DNA from: CAVQRB01 sp963715055
GTDB lineage: Bacteria > Pseudomonadota > Alphaproteobacteria > Rhodobacterales > Rhodobacteraceae
Length of the DNA stretch: 64,000 bases
Direction: 5' to 3'
NCBI GenBank assembly: GCA_963715055.1
Contig: CAVQRB010000002.1
Location: forward strand, 248,001-312,000
A program made the translations under genes and the position numbers. Shown here piece by piece: positions 53,442 through 60,912 of the stretch. A model generated the notes under the pieces. That model was not told the origin of the DNA. It was given only the letters and a program-made list of their open reading frames with translations, and searched no databases. Within the stretch, counting starts at the first letter, position 1. Each line of letters begins with the position of its first letter.

Positions 53442-54685
53442 ATTCACAACAGGCGCGTCTCGCCGTCGTGGTCAAAGGCTGGCCGCGCCTCTCGGAGACG
53501 TTCATCGCACAGGAACTGGTGGCACTGGAACAAGCCGGCATCGGTTTCGAGGTCTGGTCCCTGCGCCATCCGACCGACACCAAGACGCATCCGCTGCACG
53601 ACCGACTGCGCGCGCGCGTGCGCTACCTGCCGGAATACCTGCGCGATGAGCCCGCGCGCGTGGTCAGGGGGCTCTTGGCCGCGCGTCGCTTGCCGGGGTT
53701 CCGGGACGCATGGCGCCTTCTGCGTGCCGATTACGCCCGCGACCGCACACCCAATCGCCTGCGCCGCTTCGGGCAGGCCTGCGTCATGGCCACGGAAATG
53801 CCGCAGGCGGTGCAGGGGCTCTATGCGCATTTTCTCCACACACCTTCGTCGGTCGCGCGCTACACGGCGGTGTTGCGTGGGCTGCCCTGGGCCTTTTCCG
53901 CGCACGCCAAGGACATCTGGACCTCCCCGGAGTGGGAATTGCGCGAAAAACTCTCCGCAGCACACAATGGTGCCACTTTCGGCGCGACCTGCACGCGCTT
54001 TGGCGCCGACCACCTGCGCGCGCTCGCCGACAGGCAGGACCGGGTCGATCTGGTCTATCACGGCCTTGATCTCGCGCGGTTTCCCGAACCGCCCGAACGG
54101 CCCTTGCGCAAGGTATCGGATCCGCTGGCACTGGTGTCGGTAGGGCGACTGGTGGAGAAGAAGGGCTTTGACCGCCTGATCGACGCCCTTGCCCTGCTGC
54201 CCGAAGATCTCGACTGGCACTGGACCCATATCGGCGGTGGGTCGTTGCAACCCGCCTTGCATGAGCGCGCGGCGCAGCACGGAATCACCGCGCGGATCAC
54301 CTGGCGCGGAGCCTGCGACCAGCCGGAGGTGATCGCCGCCATGCGCGCGGCGGACCTCTTTGTCCTGCCCAGTCGCGTGGCCCGTGACGGCGACCGCGAC
54401 GGCCTGCCCAACGTGCTGATGGAGGCGGCAAGCCAGAAACTCGCGATCCTCTCGACGCCGGTCTCCGCAATTCCCGAATTCATCGAGACCGGCGTCGAGG
54501 GCGTGCTTTGCGCGGACGATCCCGAAACGCTGGCAGACCGGATCGCCGGCATCGCGGGCGATCCGCTGGGAACAGCCGCGATGGCCGAGGCTGCATATCG
54601 CAAACTCATCGCGCAGTTCCGGATGGAACCCGGGATCGCTCATCTCGCGCGACGCCTCGATGCCATGCTGGATGCGCCACGATGA
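53438..54685 (+). CDS. glycosyltransferase family 4 protein
   Basis: A 415-residue GT4-type enzyme. The N-terminal domain starts LAVVVKGWPRLSETFIAQELVALEQAG; the nucleotide-sugar domain has VSVGRLVEKKGFDRLIDALALL, WRGACDQPEVIAAMRAADLFVLPS and GDRDGLPNVLMEAASQKLAILST, with the E-x7-E region as Asp-x7-Glu. HGLDLARF fits the GT4 linker. It uses an NDP-sugar. Start and stop both overlap neighbours by 4 bases (ATGA). The donor is unknown. Confidence 0.87.
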   Translation: MNSQQARLAVVVKGWPRLSETFIAQELVALEQAGIGFEVWSLRHPTDTKTHPLHDRLRARVRYLPEYLRDEPARVVRGLLAARRLPGFRDAWRLLRADYARDRTPNRLRRFGQACVMATEMPQAVQGLYAHFLHTPSSVARYTAVLRGLPWAFSAHAKDIWTSPEWELREKLSAAHNGATFGATCTRFGADHLRALADRQDRVDLVYHGLDLARFPEPPERPLRKVSDPLALVSVGRLVEKKGFDRLIDALALLPEDLDWHWTHIGGGSLQPALHERAAQHGITARITWRGACDQPEVIAAMRAADLFVLPSRVARDGDRDGLPNVLMEAASQKLAILSTPVSAIPEFIETGVEGVLCADDPETLADRIAGIAGDPLGTAAMAEAAYRKLIAQFRMEPGIAHLARRLDAMLDAPR

Positions 54686-55752
54686 AGGTGGCCTTCTATG
54701 CCCCGATGAAGGATCCCGACCACCCCACGCCGTCGGGCGACCGGGCGATGGCGCGCGCCCTGATCGCGGCCCTAAAGGCGGCAGGCACCGAGCCGCAGGT
54801 CGCGAGCAGGTTTGCCAGCCGCGATGGTGTGGGCAATCCTGCGCGACAGGCGGAGTTGATCACCTCAGCCAAAGCTGAAATCGAGCGGTTGAATACATTG
54901 GGACGCGATGAGGGCTGGCAGGTCTGGATCACCTATCACAATTACTACAAGGCACCTGACCTGCTGGGCCCGGCGGTCGCGCGCGCTCTCGGCATCCCTT
55001 ATGTGATCGTGGAAGCGTCGCGCGCGCGCAAGCGGCTCACCGGCCCCTGGGCAGCCTTCGCGCAAGCGGCGGAGGCTGCCTGCGACGCGGCGGATGCGAT
55101 CTTCTACATGACGGAACACGACGGCATGGCCTTGACGCGCGACGCGCCGGATGGCCAGCGCCTCATCCATCTGCGCCCTTTCCTCCCCCTGGCCGATCTG
55201 CCACCGATTGGCGGCCACGACGGTCCGATGATCAGCGTTGGGATGATGCGCGCGGGCGACAAGCTTGCCTCCTACCGGATCCTCGCCGAGACGCTCGCCG
55301 CCCTGCGCAGCCCCGCTTGGCACCTGGACATCATCGGCGACGGGCCGGAACGCCAGACCATCGCGGCCCTGATGGCACCCTTCGGCACGCGCGTGAGGTT
55401 GCTGGGGGCAAAAACAGCGACGGAACTCGAGCAGATCTATTCCAATGCGGCCCTGATGATCTGGCCCGGCGTCAACGAGGCCTTCGGTATGGTCTATCTC
55501 GAAGCGCAGTCCTTCGGCGTGCCGGTCGTGGCGCAGGACCGACCGGGGCTGCGCGAGGTGATGGCACCCGGCCATCTCCCTGCCGTCGAGGCAGGCGCTC
55601 CGGCGCTGGCGGATTACGCCGATGCCTTGCTCGCAGATCCGGCTCAAAGGCGGCAGGCAGGGACCGCTGCGCGCGAACACGTCCACGCGCGCCATCTCAT
55701 CGGCGCCGCTGTCAGCACGATCAGGCCCGTTCTCGAAAGTCTGCGCGCATGA
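54682..55752 (+). CDS. glycosyltransferase family 4-type protein
   Basis: A 356-residue GT-B enzyme starting MKVAFYAPMKDPDHPTPSGDRAMARALIAALKAAG. The C-terminal domain carries ISVGMMRAGDKLASYRILAETL, IIGDGPERQTIAALM and the E-x7-E motif in GVNEAFGMVYLEAQSFGVPVV. The protein has an unusual insertion VEASRARKRLTGPWAAF between the domains. It is flanked by 4-nt overlaps with GT4 upstream and the histidine phosphatase downstream. Donor and acceptor are not predictable. Confidence 0.85.
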   Translation: MKVAFYAPMKDPDHPTPSGDRAMARALIAALKAAGTEPQVASRFASRDGVGNPARQAELITSAKAEIERLNTLGRDEGWQVWITYHNYYKAPDLLGPAVARALGIPYVIVEASRARKRLTGPWAAFAQAAEAACDAADAIFYMTEHDGMALTRDAPDGQRLIHLRPFLPLADLPPIGGHDGPMISVGMMRAGDKLASYRILAETLAALRSPAWHLDIIGDGPERQTIAALMAPFGTRVRLLGAKTATELEQIYSNAALMIWPGVNEAFGMVYLEAQSFGVPVVAQDRPGLREVMAPGHLPAVEAGAPALADYADALLADPAQRRQAGTAAREHVHARHLIGAAVSTIRPVLESLRA

Positions 55753-56333
55753 TCCGGCTGGCGCTCCTGCGGCACGGGCATACCGCGTGGAACCGCGCCG
55801 GGCGCATCCAGGGGCGCAGCGACATTCCACTCGACACCGAAGCCGAAGCCCACCTCAGCCAGCGCGCCTTGCCCGCGCCCTGGCAGGAGGCCGACCTGCG
55901 CGCGAGCCCCTTGGCCCGTGCCCGACGCACGGCCGAACTGGTCGCGGGCCGCGCGCCACTTTGCGATGTCGCGCTGATCGAAATGGACTGGGGCGACTGG
56001 GAAGGGCTCCACGGCAAGGACTTGCGAGACGATGGAGCGACGGGGTTCCGCGACATCGAGGACTGGGGCTGGGACTACCGCCCGCCCCGGGGAGAAAGCC
56101 CGGCGGACGTGCGTGCGCGCCTGCTGCCTTGGGTGCAAAGCCTCCAGCGGGACACGGTCGCTGTCTGCCACATCGGCATCATGCGGGTACTGCTGGCCCA
56201 TGCGACGGGATGGGATTTCGATGGCCCGGCACCCTTCCGGATCAAACGGGACAGGCTCTATATCCTGCACATCGGGGCAGAAGGCTGGCGCGCGGAGCAA
56301 GAGCCCGAGCGCCTCGCGGAGCGCCCGACATGA
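55749..56333 (+). CDS. histidine phosphatase family protein
   Basis: A 194-residue phosphoglycerate-mutase-fold phosphatase. The phosphoacceptor is in RLALLRHGHTAWN; RIQGRSDIPLD follows; the second His is in VCHIGIMRVLLAH, and Arg and Glu are in ASPLARARRTAEL and DWGDWEG. The family includes GpgP (glucosyl-3-phosphoglycerate phosphatase), alpha-ribazole phosphatase and general phosphatases. Placement between glycosyltransferases suggests that it dephosphorylates a phosphorylated glycosyl intermediate. Both ends overlap neighbours by 4 bases. Confidence 0.85.
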   Translation: MIRLALLRHGHTAWNRAGRIQGRSDIPLDTEAEAHLSQRALPAPWQEADLRASPLARARRTAELVAGRAPLCDVALIEMDWGDWEGLHGKDLRDDGATGFRDIEDWGWDYRPPRGESPADVRARLLPWVQSLQRDTVAVCHIGIMRVLLAHATGWDFDGPAPFRIKRDRLYILHIGAEGWRAEQEPERLAERPT

Positions 56334-57469
56334 AGGTGATGATCGTGGTGACGCATTTGCTGGGCACCGGGCATCTGTCGCGGGCGCTGGTGCTGGCGCG
56401 GGCCTTCGACGCGGCCGGTCACCGCGCGCTGGTTGTCTCCGGCGGCATGCCCGCCGCACAGCTCTCAACGCAAGACGTGGATATCGCGCAACTCCCCGCC
56501 CTGCGCTCGGATGGCGTCGATTTCACCCGCCTGCTTGATGAGACCGGCGCGACAGCCTCTCAAACCCTCATGGCCGAGCGTCAGAAGGCGCTGCTGCGCA
56601 GTTTCGAAACCTTTGCCCCGGATGCGTTGATCACGGAGCTTTTTCCCTTCGGCCGCCGCGTTCTTGCTTCGGAATTCCTGTCCCTTCTCGATGCGGCGCG
56701 AACGCGGGCCAGGCCGCCACTCATCTGCGCGTCAGTCCGCGACATCCTCGCGCCCCCTTCGAAGCCGTCGAAGGCGGCGCGCACCCATGATCTGATCGAG
56801 CGGTTCTACGATGCCGTTCTTGTCCACGCCGACCCGCAGATCACGCCGCTCGATGCAAGTTGGCCGGTCACGCCGGAACTGGCGAACAAACTGCGCTACA
56901 CCGGCTATGTGGCGCCCGCCGCAGCCGGGCCGCATCCTGACGCGCTTGGGGCGGGCGAGGTGCTGGTCAGCGCGGGGGGCGGCGACGTCGGCCTGCCGGT
57001 TTTTCGCGCGGCGCTGGCGGCGGCCCGGCATGATCCGGAACGGCGCTGGCGCCTGCTGGTCGGTGGCGGCGATGCCGCGGCCCGCATCGAGACGCTGCGC
57101 ATGGATGCGCCCGCCAACGTCACGCTGGAGCCCGCGCGCAAGGACTTCCGGCAGATGCTCCATCACGCCGCGGCCTCGATATCGCTCTGCGGCTACAACA
57201 CGGCCCTTGATATCCTGCAGGCCGGCACCCCGGCGGTCTTTGTCCCCTTCGATGCGGGCAACGAACGCGAACAGGGGCTCAGGGCGCAGGCCATGGCGCA
57301 TCTGCCGGGCATCGAGGTCGTTCCAACCGACGCGCTCGACGCATCCACGCTGCTGGCGAAACTGGAACGTGTGACGAGCGCTTCTCGCCGGATGCCGCGG
57401 ACCGAAGGCCTTGACGGTGCGCAAAACACGGTTCGCATCGTGCAGGACCTCATGGAGGGACGGTCGTGA
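56330..57469 (+). CDS. glycosyltransferase, MurG/GT28-like (paralogue of first gene)
   Basis: A 379-residue protein beginning VMIVVTHLLGTGHLSRALVLARAFDAAGHRALV, like the first gene of the operon (GHLRRSRALASAI), and with the same C-terminal motif (LCGYNTALDILQAGTPAVFVPFDAGNEREQ). VSAGGGDVGL is the inter-domain loop. I infer that the two arose by duplication and may add different sugars or act on different acceptors. Its stop overlaps the next start as GTGA. Confidence 0.82.
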   Translation: MKVMIVVTHLLGTGHLSRALVLARAFDAAGHRALVVSGGMPAAQLSTQDVDIAQLPALRSDGVDFTRLLDETGATASQTLMAERQKALLRSFETFAPDALITELFPFGRRVLASEFLSLLDAARTRARPPLICASVRDILAPPSKPSKAARTHDLIERFYDAVLVHADPQITPLDASWPVTPELANKLRYTGYVAPAAAGPHPDALGAGEVLVSAGGGDVGLPVFRAALAAARHDPERRWRLLVGGGDAAARIETLRMDAPANVTLEPARKDFRQMLHHAAASISLCGYNTALDILQAGTPAVFVPFDAGNEREQGLRAQAMAHLPGIEVVPTDALDASTLLAKLERVTSASRRMPRTEGLDGAQNTVRIVQDLMEGRS

Positions 57470-58228
57470 TCTGCGACTGGTCCCCTTTGCGCCGTGAACT
57501 CGCCGCCTGGCGCGCGGACGGTCTCGATTTGCCGATCTGGTGGCGTGACGATGATGCGATTACCGTCACACCAGCACTCGACCGGTTGGAGCGCCTTGCG
57601 GAGAGGCTTGCGCTGCCCGTACATCTTGCCGTCATCCCTGCCCACGCGGAGGCCGCTCTGGCCGAAAGACTGCGCAGCGCGCATGTGCTCCATGCTCTGG
57701 TACATGGCTGGGCACATGAAAACCATGAACCGGCGGGCAGAAAAAAAGCCGAATTCGGCAGCCCCCGACCGCAGGCTGCGGATGAACTCGCGGACGCCCT
57801 GACCCGGCTCGAGGCGATTTTCGGGGCCGATCTGCTGGCCGTCTTCGTGCCGCCCTGGAACAGGCTGCATCCGGATCACCTTGCCCTCCTGGTGCAGGCC
57901 GGATACCGGGGCCTCTCCACCTTCGGACCACGGGAACACGCGCATCCACGTCCGGGTCTTCTCGCCGTGAACACCCATGTCGACCCGATCGACTGGAAAG
58001 GCACCCGCGGGCTGATCGACCCTGCACGGCTCCTCGCGCAGATCGCGGGCCTTTTGCGGGACCGCCGCGAGGGACGTGCCGATCAGGGGCGAGCCATTCG
58101 GCTATCTCACCCATCACCTGGTCCATGATCCGGAAGTCTGGCAATTTTCCGAAGCTTTCCTGGCGGAAATGCTGGACGGCGGGGCGCGCCCGCAAGACAT
58201 CGGCCCTCTTCTGGAGACCAAATCATGA
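57466..58228 (+). pseudogene. polysaccharide deacetylase-like protein, +1 frameshift near the 3' end
   Basis: Frame one gives LDLPIWWRDDDAITVTPALDRLERLAERL, VPAH-like VIPAHAEAA, HALVHGWAHENHEPAGRKK and VPPWNRLHPDHLALLVQAGYRG, consistent with the NodB/deacetylase fold: the Asp pair and an H-x3-H-like metal site. After about 207 residues the frame is lost at a GGGG run (58086-58089) and stops early; in the +1 frame sense resumes as GYLTHHLVHDPEVWQFSEAFLAEMLDG and ends exactly at the overlap with the next start. Removing one G gives a 253-residue protein. It may be intact in the living cell. The role is probably de-N-acetylation of a glycan or sugar. Confidence 0.8.
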
Positions 58229-58704
58229 GCAGACTTGAGTCCATGCAACGTCGCCTGCAGGCGCAGATCGACGGGCTGAACTGGGCGGCGGAGGTGATCC
58301 GTGACGTGCCGGGCGATGTGCTCGAACTGGGTCTCGGCAACGGGCGCACCTATGATCATCTGCGCGAGAAGATTCCAGGTCGCCCGATCTGGGTCATCGA
58401 CCGCGTGCTGCAACCGCATCCTTCCTGCGTACCGCCGGCGCAGCATTTCCTGCAAGGCGAGGCCGACGACATGCTGGCGGAACTGGCACGGCGCAGGGCG
58501 CGTATGGCGCTGGCGCATTACGATTTCGGGTACGGTGTGAAGGAGCGCGACGTGGCCGAAGGCGCGCGGCTGTCTCCGCTCATCGGCGCGCTGATGGTCT
58601 CGGGCGGGCTGATCGTCAGCCAGCAACCGCTTATCGGTTTTCAGCAGGTCACAGGTCCTGACACCATCGACCCCGAGCGCTACCTCTTCTACCGGGTAGT
58701 CTGA
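58225..58704 (+). CDS. class I SAM-dependent methyltransferase-like protein (paralogue of 41707-42198)
   Basis: A 159-residue protein MSRLESMQRRLQAQIDGLNWAAEVI with motif I VLELGLGNGRTYDHLREKIPG, then PIWVIDRVLQPHPSCVPPAQ and a C-terminal GGLIVSQQPLIGF. It matches the methyltransferase at 41707-42198 motif by motif. It ends the coupled operon; its ATG overlaps the deacetylase stop (ATGA). It may methylate the product of the glycosyltransferases. An inverted repeat begins at its stop codon. Confidence 0.82.
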   Translation: MSRLESMQRRLQAQIDGLNWAAEVIRDVPGDVLELGLGNGRTYDHLREKIPGRPIWVIDRVLQPHPSCVPPAQHFLQGEADDMLAELARRRARMALAHYDFGYGVKERDVAEGARLSPLIGALMVSGGLIVSQQPLIGFQQVTGPDTIDPERYLFYRVV

Positions 58705-58761
58705 CACCAGAACTCTACAGCTCGGCGGAACAATCTCCGCCCGGAAGCGTTCTTGTGTCAG
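58701..58761 (+). promoter_or_regulatory. nested inverted repeats in the leader of the first entericidin-like gene
   Basis: Outer arms of 13 bases (58701-58713, 58749-58761) pair at 12 of 13 positions. Inside, GGCGGA (58724-58729) and TCCGCC (58736-58741) pair perfectly. The left arm overlaps the methyltransferase stop codon and the right arm ends 9 bases before the AAGG of the lipoprotein start. There is no T-run. It could be an operon-end stabiliser, attenuator or small-RNA structure. Confidence 0.5.
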
Positions 58762-58781
58762 GACAGTCGAAAGGAATGACA

Positions 58782-58901
58782 ATGCTCAAGATATCAGCCC
58801 TTCTCATCGCACTTGTGACGCTGACTGCCTGCGAAACCGCAAAAGGCATCGGTCGCGACGTGGAAGACGCAGGTGAGGCCGTTCAGGAAGCCGCAAGCTG
58901 A
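58782..58901 (+). CDS. entericidin-like small lipoprotein (first of pair)
   Basis: A 39-residue protein MLKISALLIALVTLTACETAKG with lipobox LTAC and mature peptide CETAKGIGRDVEDAGEAVQEAAS. This matches the EcnA/EcnB entericidin family, small cell-envelope lipoproteins linked in E. coli to programmed lysis. AAGG lies 7 bases before the ATG at 58782; an ATG six bases upstream is in frame. A second similar gene follows at 59023, with a terminator between them. Confidence 0.8.
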   Translation: MLKISALLIALVTLTACETAKGIGRDVEDAGEAVQEAAS

Positions 58902-58923
58902 CATTGGTTCGGTAAAGAGTACC

Positions 58924-58954
58924 GGAGGCGGTTCGCCAACCGCCTCCCTTTTTT
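58924..58954 (+). terminator. rho-independent terminator after the first entericidin-like gene
   Basis: A perfect 10-bp stem GGAGGCGGTT (58924-58933) and AACCGCCTCC (58938-58947) with a 4-base loop is followed one base later by TTTTTT (58949-58954). It separates the two entericidin-like genes, so the second one needs its own promoter. Confidence 0.92.
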
Positions 58955-59022
58955 CGCGTGAACATCCCCGCCACCGCGTGCTAGACGAATTCAATACGTC
59001 ACGGATAGGGAAGATTTCTGCG

Positions 59023-59136
59023 ATGCGACTGATACTTGCACTTTCGCTGGTCCTCGGCCTCGCTGCCTGCGAGACGACCAAGGGGATCGGACGCGACATC
59101 ACCAACGCCGGCAACAAGCTCGATCAGGCGTTCTGA
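59023..59136 (+). CDS. entericidin-like small lipoprotein (second of pair)
   Basis: A 37-residue protein MRLILALSLVLGLAACETTKG with lipobox LAAC and mature peptide CETTKGIGRDITNAGNKLDQAF. It shares the CETxKGIGRD motif with the gene at 58782. In enterobacteria EcnA and EcnB are adjacent and act as antidote and toxin; here which is which cannot be told. Its 3' end overlaps the convergent small-membrane-protein gene by 13 bases. Confidence 0.8.
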   Translation: MRLILALSLVLGLAACETTKGIGRDITNAGNKLDQAF

Positions 59137-59336
59137 TCGGTTTTCCGACTTGGGCGCGGTCCCATGATTCCACGAGCGACAAGAACGGTCAGCGGAACCG
59201 CCAGCAGTGATCCGAGGATAGCCGCCAGCACGATCGCTCGCCAGTCGCCGACGCCCGCCACCAGAACGCCGACCACCCCGGTACCGGCCAAAGTCATGGC
59301 AATGACGGGATAGAGCAACCGCAGCAGCCGGGACAT
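59124..59336 (-). CDS. small two-TM membrane protein
   Basis: A 70-residue protein MSRLLRLLYPVIAMTLAGTG with two hydrophobic segments (about 8-28 and 34-53) and a basic C-terminus PRPSRKTDQNA. I recognise no named function. The same-strand DksA-like gene lies 9 bases upstream, so they may share a transcript. Confidence 0.65.
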   Translation of the reverse strand: MSRLLRLLYPVIAMTLAGTGVVGVLVAGVGDWRAIVLAAILGSLLAVPLTVLVARGIMGPRPSRKTDQNA

Positions 59337-59345
59337 GACGCGCCG

Positions 59346-59669
59346 CTATCCGCTCTTGGCGGCACAGGTCTTGCAAAGTGCGGCATCGGGCAGGATGTCG
59401 AGCCGTGCGGCAGATATCTCGTTGCCACAATCCAGACATTCGCCATAGGTGCCTGCATCGATCCGGCCCAAGGCGGCATCGATGCGCCGGACCTCGTTCA
59501 GTTCGGCATGGCCCAGGGCCTCCAGAACCTCATCGCCCTGACGCTCGGTGGAAAAGTCTTCCGCATCCTTCGTGGGCGTCTGGTCCAACTCATTCTCGAC
59601 CCGTTCCAGATGGCCTACCAGTTCAGCCCGGCGTTTGAGCAGGACGTCTCTGCGCTGCGCGATTTCCAT
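59346..59669 (-). CDS. TraR/DksA-family C4 zinc-finger protein
   Basis: A 107-residue protein MEIAQRRDVLLKRRAELVGHLERVENEL with a coiled-coil N-terminal part and a C-terminal zinc finger YGECLDCGNEISAARLDILPDAALCKTCA (four Cys: C-x2-C and C-x2-C). The coiled-coil tip lacks an obvious Asp-x-x-Asp pair; DSKxD-like DAEDF is near. It is shorter than DksA itself, like the short alphaproteobacterial relatives that bind the RNA polymerase secondary channel. GGAG lies 8 bases before the ATG at 59669. Confidence 0.8.
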   Translation of the reverse strand: MEIAQRRDVLLKRRAELVGHLERVENELDQTPTKDAEDFSTERQGDEVLEALGHAELNEVRRIDAALGRIDAGTYGECLDCGNEISAARLDILPDAALCKTCAAKSG

Positions 59670-59788
59670 GGTATTGCTCCTTTCAGTTTCGGAAACCATG
59701 GCACGCGCATGCATCGTCGGGCTTTGATTTGCATCAAGCCGGAAACCGCCGCAAAGGCCCGGCTGCCGTCTTGCGACCGCCAGTCCCG

Positions 59789-60730
59789 TCAGATCAACCC
59801 TTCCGAGCGGAACGAGAATTCGGTCTCCTTGCCGATCACCACATGATCATGAATCGTCACGCTGATCGCCTGACAGGCCGCGTGGATAAGCTCCGTCATC
59901 TCGATGTCCTGCCGCGACGGGGTGGGGTCGCCGGACGGATGGTTGTGCACCAGAATGATGGCGCTCGCGTTCAGTTCCAGCGCCCGTTTGGCCACCTCGC
60001 GCGGGTAGACCGGCACATGGTCCACGGTGCCCGCGGCCTGTTCCTCATCGGCGATCACGGTGTTCTTGCGGTCCAGAAAAAGCACCCGGAACTGCTCGGT
60101 CTCACGGTGCGCCATCGAGGTGCGGCAATAGGTGATCAGATCATCCCAGGACGACATGACCTCGCGCTTGAGCACCTTGGCCTGGCCCATGCGCTGCGCG
60201 AAGGCTTCGACGATGCGCAGTTGCAGGTAGACGTAGGGCGTGGCCCCTTCGACCTTGAGCAGATTGTGCTCGGAGGCCGCCACCACGCCGTTGAGGTCAC
60301 CGAAAGCTGCCAGCAACCGCTTTGCAAGCGGTTTGACGTCGATGCGCGGAATTGCGTTGAAGAGCAAAATCTCCAGAATCTCGTATTCCGGCATCGGCTT
60401 GTGACCGCCCGCGAGGAACCGCTGGCGCAGCCGTTCGCGGTGCCCCCAGTAATGTGGCCGTGCCTGTCCCTCCCGGTCGGTCACGAGACCGCCGCCCGCG
60501 GCCATCGTCTCCGACAGCCTGTCGGTCTTTCTGTAGGATGTGCCGAAGGCAGGCTTCAATTCAGCACCGGCGGGCGGAATACGCGCCTCGAGATCAGCAA
60601 GACCGATCATCGCCTCCTCGGAAAAACCGCTGGCCGCGCGCCTGCGAGCAGCGCCTGAAAGCGGAGGACGCGCGCCAGCAGAGACGCTTCCCTTGGACCC
60701 GACAATTCGGTCGAACAGCCATTTGTTCAT
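59789..60730 (-). CDS. radC: RadC/JAB-domain protein
   Basis: A 313-residue protein. Residues about 1-90 are a variable, basic N-terminus; HRERLRQRFLAGG and EILEILLFNAIPRIDVKPLAKRLLAAFGDL form the helix-hairpin-helix region; the JAMM metal site is HNHPSGDPTPSRQD. RadC is annotated as a repair protein, but its exact role is uncertain and the metallo-hydrolase domain suggests a peptidase or DNA-processing function. GGAG precedes the ATG at 60730. A CtrA-type site lies about 100 bases upstream. Confidence 0.9.
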   Translation of the reverse strand: MNKWLFDRIVGSKGSVSAGARPPLSGAARRRAASGFSEEAMIGLADLEARIPPAGAELKPAFGTSYRKTDRLSETMAAGGGLVTDREGQARPHYWGHRERLRQRFLAGGHKPMPEYEILEILLFNAIPRIDVKPLAKRLLAAFGDLNGVVAASEHNLLKVEGATPYVYLQLRIVEAFAQRMGQAKVLKREVMSSWDDLITYCRTSMAHRETEQFRVLFLDRKNTVIADEEQAAGTVDHVPVYPREVAKRALELNASAIILVHNHPSGDPTPSRQDIEMTELIHAACQAISVTIHDHVVIGKETEFSFRSEGLI

Positions 60731-60833
60731 CGCACACTCCGACAGCACTTTTTTCAATAGGATGAAGGTGGCAGACCTTCGCAGGACGCGCAGCAACACG
60801 CCTGTCCCGCACAGCCATCGTGGAAAGAGATGG

Positions 60834-60848
60834 TTAACGTCGGCTTAA
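60834..60848. promoter_or_regulatory. CtrA-type site TTAA-N7-TTAA upstream of radC
   Basis: TTAACGTCGGCTTAA (60834-60848) exactly matches the TTAA-N7-TTAA consensus of CtrA in alphaproteobacteria. It lies 104 bases before the radC start, in the 182-base gap between radC and the minus-strand racemase-like gene end. CtrA controls motility, cell cycle and gene-transfer-related genes in Rhodobacterales. Confidence 0.6.
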
Positions 60849-60912
60849 CGATGCTCTGCACCGACGGTAAGCCGTGAAAAAAATCTTCTGTGTTGCCAGC
60901 GGGCCGGTCTTT

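Noticed and set aside
49539..53447. 1302-residue reading including the MscS channel
   Set aside because: The first 503 residues are the opposite strand of the first glycosyltransferase; the channel starts at the signal peptide at 51938.
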